From NCBI RefSeq assembly GCF_001613105.1, contig NZ_BDBS01000048.1, forward strand, positions 19,306 through 83,305: a stretch of DNA of 64,000 nucleotides. Reading direction: 5' to 3'. How positions within the stretch are numbered: the stretch's first letter is position 1; each line of letters opens with the position of its first letter. Positions 43,185-50,407 of the stretch are shown one piece after another. The position numbers and the translations under genes were made by a program. Origin of the DNA: Nocardia pseudobrasiliensis NBRC 108224. GTDB taxonomy: Bacteria > Actinomycetota > Actinomycetes > Mycobacteriales > Mycobacteriaceae. The notes beneath the pieces are model-generated. The model made no database searches. It was not told the origin of the DNA and saw nothing but the letters and a program-made list of their open reading frames with translations.

Positions 43185-44049
43185 TCGTCTCGGTCGGATA
43201 GGCGTCGATGACCGGGATGAGCCAGGTATCGGCCGTGCGGCGGACCAGCTGTGTGGTCAGTCGCATATCGACATCGATCAGCGGCAGTACGGCGAAGGCG
43301 TTCGGATCGATCTGCTGGGCGGCGTCGGATTCCGGGGCCATGATCGCGAATCGCCGTGTGTCGGTGAGCAGGAGCAGCAGGCCGCCGATATCGGAGAATG
43401 TCAGCCCCGAGTCGGGGCGCACACCCGCGTCGATGAGCACCTGCACCGCCCCCGGGGGCAGGGTCCACCGGCGGGGCGGGGGCACGCAGGTGAAGCCGCG
43501 TAAGTCCTTGGTCCGCAGAAACTTTCGGCCCGGGAAGTGGCGGGCGTCGAGAATCACCGCCATGGATTCGGTGGACAGTTCGGTGGCCGTCAGATCCGGG
43601 TGGGTGATCGGAGCGCGGCAGAACGCGATATCGACCCGATCGGCGAGCAGTTCGGCCTCCATATCGCGCGAGGGCAGCTGGCGCGATTCGATGCGATAGT
43701 CGGTCGCGAGGGTGCGCTTGATGCGTGAGATCTGTTCGCGCAGGCCGGGATTGAGGACGTCCGGTACGGCGATGCGCACGAGTGCGGGACTCTCGGAAGC
43801 GCGCAGCAGGCCCGGGACCGCGTCGAAGTCCGCCACGAGCCGTTCGGCGATGGGCAGCAGGGTCTCACCCGCCGGAGTCAGGCGGGTGTGGTGGGTCGAT
43901 CGATCGAACAGCGGCCGCCCGAGTTCGCGTTCGAGCGCCCTGATCCGTTGGCTGAGCGGTGGCACCGACATCTGCAGGGCCTGGGCGGCCCGCGTGAAAT
44001 TGAGCTCGTGGGCGACCGCGAGGAAGTACCGCAGGTGCCGTATCTCCAT
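43174..44049 (-). CDS. LysR family transcriptional regulator
   Basis: A 291-residue LysR protein with the standard N-terminus MEIRHLRYFLAVAHELNFTR, helix-turn-helix AAQALQMSVPPLSQRIRALE, and a substrate-binding domain starting near residue 90 (ALVRIAVPDVLNPGLREQI). It is divergent from the beta-propeller gene at 44187 and is probably the regulator of that gene and the following dehydrogenase gene. Confidence 0.87.
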   Translation of the reverse strand: MEIRHLRYFLAVAHELNFTRAAQALQMSVPPLSQRIRALERELGRPLFDRSTHHTRLTPAGETLLPIAERLVADFDAVPGLLRASESPALVRIAVPDVLNPGLREQISRIKRTLATDYRIESRQLPSRDMEAELLADRVDIAFCRAPITHPDLTATELSTESMAVILDARHFPGRKFLRTKDLRGFTCVPPPRRWTLPPGAVQVLIDAGVRPDSGLTFSDIGGLLLLLTDTRRFAIMAPESDAAQQIDPNAFAVLPLIDVDMRLTTQLVRRTADTWLIPVIDAYPTETTTR

Positions 44050-44186
44050 GACTACCCATGCTAGCCTGCGGTTTTATCGCCGTGGACATACCGGTTTTCG
44101 GTCAATGGTCATTCACTTGATGACTTCAACTAATTAGCTTGGAGTCGGGCGGGCCGAACGGCCAGTGATATCGAGGAGGCGACCGA

Positions 44187-45080
44187 ATGTTCGAATCGTT
44201 GCTGGTGCTCGGCATCACCACGAATGTGATCGAGCGGATCAGCCTCGCGGACGGGTCGGTGCGCACCGTCGTCGCCGATACCGGACCCGCTCCCGACGGC
44301 CTGGTCGTGGACGCGCGCGGGGGCCGGATCTACTGGACCACGATGGGCCAGGCCCGGTCGGAGTCGGATTTCGACGCCGCCGACGGTTCGATCCGCTCCG
44401 CGCGTCTCGACGGATCCGATCAGCGCACGATCGTGCCCACCGGCTCGCTGACCACGGGCAAACAACTGGCAGCCGACTTCACCACCGCGCGTCTGTACTG
44501 GGGTGACCGCGAGGGATGCCGCGTCAGCCGCGTCGATATGGACGGGACCGGACTGACCGATCTGGTGATCAACGCGCCGACGGCCGACCGTACCGCCGAA
44601 TGCGTCGGCGTCGCGGTCGACCCCGCGCAGGGGTACCTCTACTGGACGCAGAAGGGTCCGGCCAAGGGCGGCCGGGGTCGGATTCTGCGTGCGGGACTGG
44701 AGATTCCGCTGGGAGAGACCGCCGCGGCCCGGACCGATATCGAGGTCCTCTGGGACGGACTGCCCGAACCGATCGATCTCCATCTCGATCCCGCGACCGC
44801 GACGCTGTACTGGACCGATCGCGGCGCGGGCCCCGACGGCAACACCCTCAATCGCGCGGCCGTGCCCCGCAAGGGTCTGCGCGGCGATGCGCCGCAGATC
44901 CTCGCCCGGAATTTCACCGAGGCGATCGGGCTGGCCGTGGACACCGACGCCGGACTCGCCTACGTCACCGATCTGGGTGGCACGGTGCGAGCGGTTCCGC
45001 TGGATCCCGGCTCGGGCGCAACCGAATTCGTCGTCGCCCGGTTCGAGGGTCGACCGCTGACCGGTATCGCCGGTCTCTGA
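44187..45080 (+). CDS. YWTD-type beta-propeller protein
   Basis: A 297-residue protein with repeated blades of the LDL-receptor YWTD type: RIYWTTMG, RLYWGDREG, YLYWTQKG, TLYWTDRG and LAYVTDLG, each about 45 residues apart. This gives a six-bladed propeller similar to SMP-30/gluconolactonase-like folds. There is no signal peptide. Some relatives are lactonases or hydrolases, but no catalytic residues could be fixed. It is 20 bases upstream of the dehydrogenase gene and divergent from lysR. Confidence 0.77.
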   Translation: MFESLLVLGITTNVIERISLADGSVRTVVADTGPAPDGLVVDARGGRIYWTTMGQARSESDFDAADGSIRSARLDGSDQRTIVPTGSLTTGKQLAADFTTARLYWGDREGCRVSRVDMDGTGLTDLVINAPTADRTAECVGVAVDPAQGYLYWTQKGPAKGGRGRILRAGLEIPLGETAAARTDIEVLWDGLPEPIDLHLDPATATLYWTDRGAGPDGNTLNRAAVPRKGLRGDAPQILARNFTEAIGLAVDTDAGLAYVTDLGGTVRAVPLDPGSGATEFVVARFEGRPLTGIAGL

Positions 45081-45100
45081 ATTCGAAAGGACGGCACGAC

Positions 45101-45961
45101 ATGACATCTCCGATTCCCCTGGACCGCCTCGACCGACCCGCGCTCGTTCTCGGTGCGGGCACCCTCGGACGGCGCATCGCGCTGATGCTGGCCAGTGCGG
45201 GCGGTACCGTCCGGATCTACGATCCGGTGGCCGAGACCCGCACCGCCGCAGTCGAATACATCACCGCCGAACTACCGGGCGTGGTCGCCGCGCGCCAGGG
45301 AGCGCGTGCCGGACAGGTCGAGTCGAGCGCCGATCTGGACTCGGCGGTGGCGAAGGCCTGGTTGGTCGTGGAGGCCGTTCCCGAACGACTCGAGTTGAAG
45401 AAGAAGATCTTCGGCGATCTGGACCGGCTCGCCGAACCCGACGCCATTCTGGCGAGCAACTCCTCCTCCTACGCCAGCCGCCTGTTCCTCGACGAGGTGA
45501 GCCGCCCCGAACGGGTGCTCAACATCCACTTCTACATGCCGCCGGATCACACCGCCGCCGACATCATGTCCTGCGGACGGACCGATCGGGCCGTATTGGA
45601 CTTCGTCCTCGATGTCCTGCCGCGCTTCGGCGTGCACCCGTTCGAAGCACGCAGGGAGAGTACGGGATTCATCTACAACCGCATCTGGGCCGCCGTCAAG
45701 CGCGAGGCGCTCGCCGTCGTGGCCGGGGGAGTCGCCACGCCGCGCGACGTCGATGAGATGTGCCGCATGAACGGCGGTATGAGCGCGGGCCCGTTCCGGA
45801 TGATGGATCAGGTCGGGCTCGATGTGGTGCTCGACATCGAAAATCACTACGCCGCAGAGAATCCCGCGCTGCCCGAGGGGCCGCGCACGCTGCTGCGCGA
45901 ATACGTCGATCAGGGCAGGCTCGGCGTGAAATCCGGCTCCGGTTTCTACGACTACCCGTAG
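45101..45961 (+). CDS. 3-hydroxyacyl-CoA dehydrogenase family protein
   Basis: A 286-residue NAD-binding dehydrogenase. The Rossmann loop is ALVLGAGTLGRRIALMLASAG (residues 14-34). The catalytic-region motif AILASNSSSYASRLF and NIHFYMPPD follow, where typical family members have HFFNP; the C-terminal helical domain has ESTGFIYNRIWAAVKREAL. It resembles 3-hydroxybutyryl-CoA dehydrogenases, but HFYMP in place of HFFNP suggests a different substrate, perhaps a hydroxy acid. It shares an operon with the beta-propeller gene; ATG 45101 follows GAAAGGA. Confidence 0.8.
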   Translation: MTSPIPLDRLDRPALVLGAGTLGRRIALMLASAGGTVRIYDPVAETRTAAVEYITAELPGVVAARQGARAGQVESSADLDSAVAKAWLVVEAVPERLELKKKIFGDLDRLAEPDAILASNSSSYASRLFLDEVSRPERVLNIHFYMPPDHTAADIMSCGRTDRAVLDFVLDVLPRFGVHPFEARRESTGFIYNRIWAAVKREALAVVAGGVATPRDVDEMCRMNGGMSAGPFRMMDQVGLDVVLDIENHYAAENPALPEGPRTLLREYVDQGRLGVKSGSGFYDYP

Positions 45962-45963
45962 GT

Positions 45964-46830
45964 TCACGGCTTGCGCAGGATTCCGCCGTATTCGTAGACG
46001 TTGGAACGCCGTTCGGTCGCGCCGGAGTAGGGCCGCAGCGGCTCGGGCACCGGCTCCAACGGCGGCTGATTCGGATCGGGTCGCCAGTCGACCAGATTCA
46101 CCAGACCGGGTTCGATCGGTTCCAGACCGTCGAACAGGGCGTCCACCTCCGCGCGCGAACGGGTCTGCCACGGAATTCCGGAGGCGTCGATACCCGCGGA
46201 GAACGCCTCGGCCACCCGCGGATTGTCGCTGACGACCTGGGAGAAGGCCAGATGGCTGCCCGGCGCCGCGACGGTGTCGATCACGTGCCGCACCGCATGT
46301 CGCGCGCCGAGGCCGACCTTGTCGACATCCTTGAGGTGATGGCCGACCGACAGGAACAGCACGGCCACCGGTTCGCTGAAGTCGATCAGGCGGATGACCC
46401 CGGGGTCGTCGAGAATCGCTTCGGGCAGGCGCATATCGGCGGTGATCACGGCCGTGGTCGATCCGTGCCCGGCCAGCAGCGCGCGCCCGTGCGCCAGCAC
46501 GATCGGATCGATGTCGACATAGGCGACGCGCGCCTGTGGTTCGAACCGCTGCGCCACCTCGTGCACATTGTTGTCGGTCGGCAGCCCGCAGCCCATGTCC
46601 AGGAATTGCCGGATGCCCGCCTCCTGAACCAGATATCGGACCGCGCGATACAGAAATTGTCGATTCTGACGTGCGATATCGACGCATTCCGGAAATCGGC
46701 CGAGCATATAGAACAGAATGTCCCGGTCGACCGGATACACATCCCGTCCGCCCAACATCCACCCGTATGCTCGCGCCGAGGTCGGCCGGTCGAATGGACC
46801 CGCCGGATCGCCCCTGTCGCCCGAGCTCAT
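45964..46830 (-). CDS. SAM-dependent methyltransferase, DUF574 family
   Basis: A 288-residue member of PF04672: SARAYGWMLGGRDVYPVDRD at the N-terminus, SAM loop QFLDMGCGLPTDNNVHEVAQ and VAYVDIDPIVLAHGRAL. The C-terminal tail (residues 245-288) is Pro-rich and then ends VYEYGGILRKP, which differs from the other two copies. It is the third family member in this window. Its stop lies two bases from the stop of the converging dehydrogenase gene. Confidence 0.85.
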   Translation of the reverse strand: MSSGDRGDPAGPFDRPTSARAYGWMLGGRDVYPVDRDILFYMLGRFPECVDIARQNRQFLYRAVRYLVQEAGIRQFLDMGCGLPTDNNVHEVAQRFEPQARVAYVDIDPIVLAHGRALLAGHGSTTAVITADMRLPEAILDDPGVIRLIDFSEPVAVLFLSVGHHLKDVDKVGLGARHAVRHVIDTVAAPGSHLAFSQVVSDNPRVAEAFSAGIDASGIPWQTRSRAEVDALFDGLEPIEPGLVNLVDWRPDPNQPPLEPVPEPLRPYSGATERRSNVYEYGGILRKP

Positions 46831-47212
46831 CTGCCATCCTCTCGCCCTGCCACCTCACGCAGACGGTGGCTCCCCGAATATATCCGTCCGCGGGCGATGA
46901 GGAGGGATAGTTGGGCAGGAGGATTTCGCCCTTCCGGGTGGGAATTTTTCACGCATCGTGTTCTAGGCTGCGACCATGGCGCATTCTGAAACCGGCCGTC
47001 GGATATTTGTTTTCGGGCTCGGCGGCACCAGTGCCATGACGGCCGCCCCCGGCGGCGGGGTGGTTCCCGCCCTGTCGGCGCGGGAGCTGCTCGCGGCGGT
47101 TGTCGGCGCTGCTGGCCAGCGGCTGCGAACCCGCCGCGCTGCGGGTCGCGATCGCCGTGGCAGGGGGTTACAAAGGTCCCGAAAGCTGGCCCTGGCCAAT
47201 GGCTTCGGAGGC
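46831..47212. other. Intergenic region, no gene recognised
   Basis: About 380 bases without a convincing gene. On the plus strand a frame ending at 47217 reads LLASGCEPAALRVAIAVAGG, then YKGPESWPWPMASEA, and could be the tail of a lost gene, but I cannot connect it to a start or family. Confidence 0.3.
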
Positions 47213-47704
47213 CTAGCCCTTGCGCAGGGTGCCGGTGACGGTGCCGCCGCGGCCGGGGGAGCGGTAGTCGAGGGAACCGTCGGTATGCAGTTGGACCGTC
47301 GACTTCGTACCGGGATCGCAGCCCTCGCCGCCGGTCGCGGTATCCGCCTGGAAGGTGAGTTCGGTATCGGTGGACGCGGTGACGACCTCGTGGCGTTCGC
47401 AGCGGATGCCCGAGGCCCGGTCGGTACTCGACGAGGTCGCGGTGTTTCCGCCGGTGGTTTCGTCGAATGTCAGCACGACGTCGAAGGTGTCGCGGCCGTT
47501 GTCGGCGACACCGCGCCACTGCCCGTGGAATGCCGCCGCGACGTGCGTCGCGGGTGCGGGACCGCTCTGCTCGGGGTCGCGCATGTAGGCGATGATTGCG
47601 ATCGCGACGGCGATGATCGCGATCGGGCCCACGATGGCCAACCGTATCCGGTTCTTGCGGCGGATCGCCTGCTGCTGCGGTGTCTCCCACTCATCCCGGC
47701 CCAC
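47213..47704 (-). CDS. Membrane-anchored hypothetical protein
   Basis: A 163-residue protein with a basic cytoplasmic N-terminus (QQQAIRRKNR), one transmembrane helix (about 21-41, LAIVGPIAIIAVAIAIIAYM) and an extracytoplasmic beta-rich domain (AAFHGQWRGVADNGRDTFDV, ending YRSPGRGGTVTGTLRKG) with two cysteines. No family is recognised. It starts at GTG 47704 and is divergent from the M20 peptidase lipoprotein gene. Confidence 0.6.
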   Translation of the reverse strand: MGRDEWETPQQQAIRRKNRIRLAIVGPIAIIAVAIAIIAYMRDPEQSGPAPATHVAAAFHGQWRGVADNGRDTFDVVLTFDETTGGNTATSSSTDRASGIRCERHEVVTASTDTELTFQADTATGGEGCDPGTKSTVQLHTDGSLDYRSPGRGGTVTGTLRKG

Positions 47705-47793
47705 CTGGCAGAGTGTATGCCTTCGGCCGCAACGCAATCCGGGTTTCCGCCGATCCGGCCCGCCCACGGTGGCGGCTGTGTTAATTTCCGTGC

Positions 47794-49245
47794 GTGTCTA
47801 CCACAAGTAGCCGTAAATCATGGATTTATCCGGCCGCGGTGGGAATCGCCGCGGCGCTATTGTTGACAGCCTGCGGAGCGGATGCCCCGAAGAAGGATTC
47901 GGGAACCACCTCCGGTGTGGTGGCGGCCCAGGACAATCCGGCCCTGTTCCGCGATATCTACAAAGAACTCGTGGACATCGATACCTCCCATTCGACCGGC
48001 AGTACCACCGTCGCCGCGAATGCCATGAAGAAGCGCCTGCTCGATGCGGGTTTCGCGGAATCGGATATTCAGATATTCGAACCCGCGCAACGCAAGGGCA
48101 ATCTGGTGCTGCGTTTCGCGGGTTCCGGCCAGCGTAAACCGTTGCTGCTCATGGCGCATCTGGATGTCGTGGAGGCCAAACGCGAGGACGGTTGGCAGAC
48201 CGACCCCTATAAACTCACCGAACAGGACGGCTTCTACGTCGCGCGCGGCACGGTCGACGACAAGGCGATGGCCGCGGCCTGGGTCGCCGATCTGATCGCG
48301 CTCAAAGGCGAGGGTTTTCGGCCCGATCGCGATATCGTGCTGGCCCTGACCGCCGACGAGGAGGCGGGCGATACCAACGGCGCGCAGTGGCTGATGGCGA
48401 ACAAACCAGATCTGATGACCGCCGAGTACGGTCTCAACGAGGGCGGCGATTCGATTCTGGTGGACGGGAAACCGGCCGTGCAGACCGTGCAGGTGGCCGA
48501 GAAGACCTATGCCATCTACACCGTCGAGGCCAAATCCAAGGGCGGCCACAGCTCGATTCCGACGCCCGCCAATGCGATCTACAGCCTCACCGCGGGACTG
48601 AATCGCCTGTCCGGCTATCGTTTCCCGGCCTCGGTCAGCGATGCGACCCGGGATTACTTCGCGGGATTGGCGACCAAACGCAGTGGACAGGAGGCCGACG
48701 ATCTGCGCGCGGCCGCCGCCGGGAATCCGAGTCCCGAAGTGCTGGAACGACTCTCGGCAACGCCGGAATACAACGCCCAGCTGCGCACCACCTGTGTGGC
48801 CACCATGTTGAAGGCCGGTGAGGCCGAGAACGCCCTGCCGCAGACCGCCCAGGCGACGGTGAACTGCCGCATTCTCCCGCAGGACGATCCGGCCGATATC
48901 GAACGCCGATTCCGGGCGGCCCTGGCCGATCCCGGCCTGACCGTCACCCCCGAAATCAGTGCGGCGGGCGGTATCTCACCGGTCGACGGCGACGTCATGA
49001 CCGCGGTGACCGCCGTGACCAAGGATATGTTCCCGACCTCGGCGGTCAGCTCGGTCATGTCCACCGGCGCGACCGACAGCAGCTACGCGCGAGCCAAGGG
49101 CATCCCGATGTACGGAATCAGCGGCCTGTACATGGAGACCGGTGATCTCGAACGCCAGCACGGGGTGAACGAACGCGCGCCCATCGCCTGGCTCGACCGG
49201 AGCCGCGACTTCCTGTATCGCCTGATCAAGCGACTGTCCCAGTAG
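47794..49245 (+). CDS. M20 family metallopeptidase lipoprotein
   Basis: A 483-residue lipoprotein with lipobox LLTAC (Cys27) and an M20/M28-type di-zinc peptidase domain. Likely zinc ligands are His in LLLMAHLDVVEA, Asp in ARGTVDDKAMAA, Glu pair in LTADEEAGDTNG, and a C-terminal His in LERQHGVNE. The lid domain lies around 225-360 (KSKGGHSSIPTPANAIY). It should be an exopeptidase or amidohydrolase on the outer membrane face, perhaps feeding peptide uptake. The start is GTG 47794. Confidence 0.86.
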   Translation: MSTTSSRKSWIYPAAVGIAAALLLTACGADAPKKDSGTTSGVVAAQDNPALFRDIYKELVDIDTSHSTGSTTVAANAMKKRLLDAGFAESDIQIFEPAQRKGNLVLRFAGSGQRKPLLLMAHLDVVEAKREDGWQTDPYKLTEQDGFYVARGTVDDKAMAAAWVADLIALKGEGFRPDRDIVLALTADEEAGDTNGAQWLMANKPDLMTAEYGLNEGGDSILVDGKPAVQTVQVAEKTYAIYTVEAKSKGGHSSIPTPANAIYSLTAGLNRLSGYRFPASVSDATRDYFAGLATKRSGQEADDLRAAAAGNPSPEVLERLSATPEYNAQLRTTCVATMLKAGEAENALPQTAQATVNCRILPQDDPADIERRFRAALADPGLTVTPEISAAGGISPVDGDVMTAVTAVTKDMFPTSAVSSVMSTGATDSSYARAKGIPMYGISGLYMETGDLERQHGVNERAPIAWLDRSRDFLYRLIKRLSQ

Positions 49246-49259
49246 TTCCGGGGCGGCCG

Positions 49260-49559
49260 CTACTTGTCCATATCGTCCATCTTCTGCGCCGCGTCGCGCA
49301 TGCTGGAGGTGAATTTGTTGAGCGAGCGGGTCAGGTTCACCGCACCGTCCATCAGGTTGTGACTGGACTTCTCGTAGCCGGATTCGCCCTCGGTGAACTT
49401 CTTGCCGTAGCTGTCGTGTCCGAACGGGGCGCCTCGATCGTTGAGATTGTCCTGCAGATGCGTGACCGTCTTCCAGACCCGGGCGGCGACATCGTCGACC
49501 TTGCCCGCGGCATTGCGCAATTGGTTGGTGTCGACCTCGACCTTCTTACCGTCGGTCAT
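49260..49559 (-). CDS. WXG100-like ESX-associated small protein
   Basis: A 99-residue helical hairpin protein: KVEVDTNQLRNAAGKVDDVA, a central loop DRGAPFGHDSYGKKFTEGE, then a long C-terminal helix. It aligns with the protein at 60538-60843, whose loop reads TETWGNDKFGKGFADGE, but here the diagnostic Trp of the WxG motif is replaced (PFG in place of TWG). WXG100 proteins are exported by type VII systems, usually as dimers. ATG 49559 is the start. It is the last gene of the leftward module, 26 bases after espG. Confidence 0.75.
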   Translation of the reverse strand: MTDGKKVEVDTNQLRNAAGKVDDVAARVWKTVTHLQDNLNDRGAPFGHDSYGKKFTEGESGYEKSSHNLMDGAVNLTRSLNKFTSSMRDAAQKMDDMDK

Positions 49560-49585
49560 CGGACGCTCCTTTCGTACCCGTCTGC

Positions 49586-50407
49586 TCAGTAGCGGTCGTC
49601 CGAGAAGCCGGCCTCGACACCGGCTTCCCAATGAGTGTCCAGCCGCTGCATGAGATTGTCGATATCGGTCTGAATGCGTTCGGCGAAACGCTTCGGCCCG
49701 GTCGCCATCGCGACCGGCGAATCGTCCATCGCCATCACGTAGCGGCCGTCGCCGACCACATCGCGCCACAGCATCTTGGTCTCGTGGATACCGCGCGGAC
49801 CGTATTTCGAGCGGCCCTGGGCGATGAGGACGGTGCCGGTGAGCGACGCGCGGGTCTCCCAGAACTTGCGCGAGCGAATCACCGGCGCATCGTCGTCATC
49901 GTCGTCGCGGAACATACTGGAACCGGTGTGGCGCGAATACTCCTGCGGATCGGTGACCACCGGAACGCTCGCGCTGTGCCCGGCCTTCACCGCGGGCAGC
50001 GAGCGGACCACCTCGGCGGCCAGCCCACGCGGATCGCATTCGGTCACCACGAATCCGTCGGTGTGCCAGAACGACTTTCCGGGTTTCTGCTCGAATTTGA
50101 ACGCCTGCGCGCCGCTTCGGGCGAAATGCATGTACAACCGCTTCTTGCCGTTGTCCATATCCTGTTCGTCCCAGCCGCGCAGTCGGATGAACAGGTCGGG
50201 GGAGCACATGACCTCGATCATGAGATCCCAGGCGGGATCCCATCGCGCGCGCAGCTCGCCCCAGGCCCTGTTCTTCAGCACGGCCGACTCGTCGAGGGTC
50301 ATCTCCTCGTCGAGGGTGTAGAACAGCGGCGTGGGCAGCGCGCCGTCCCGGAACCGTTCGCACAGCACCTGGAATTCCAGGCCCGTGAAGTCCCATTTCC
50401 GCGTCAC
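49586..50407 (-). CDS. EspG family ESX secretion-associated chaperone
   Basis: A 273-residue EspG-like protein (PF14011). Features are the N-terminal WDFTGLEFQVLCERFRDGALPTP, the central FRLRGWDE-type strand and C-terminal ETRASLTGTVLIAQGRSKYG and TKMLWRDVVGDGRYVM. EspG proteins bind PE/PPE substrates in the cytoplasm and hand them to ESX machinery. The ATG overlaps the stop of the upstream 848-residue gene by ATGA, which points to that protein as the likely client. An unusual acidic run of six Asp lies near residue 165. Confidence 0.83.
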   Translation of the reverse strand: MTRKWDFTGLEFQVLCERFRDGALPTPLFYTLDEEMTLDESAVLKNRAWGELRARWDPAWDLMIEVMCSPDLFIRLRGWDEQDMDNGKKRLYMHFARSGAQAFKFEQKPGKSFWHTDGFVVTECDPRGLAAEVVRSLPAVKAGHSASVPVVTDPQEYSRHTGSSMFRDDDDDDAPVIRSRKFWETRASLTGTVLIAQGRSKYGPRGIHETKMLWRDVVGDGRYVMAMDDSPVAMATGPKRFAERIQTDIDNLMQRLDTHWEAGVEAGFSDDRY

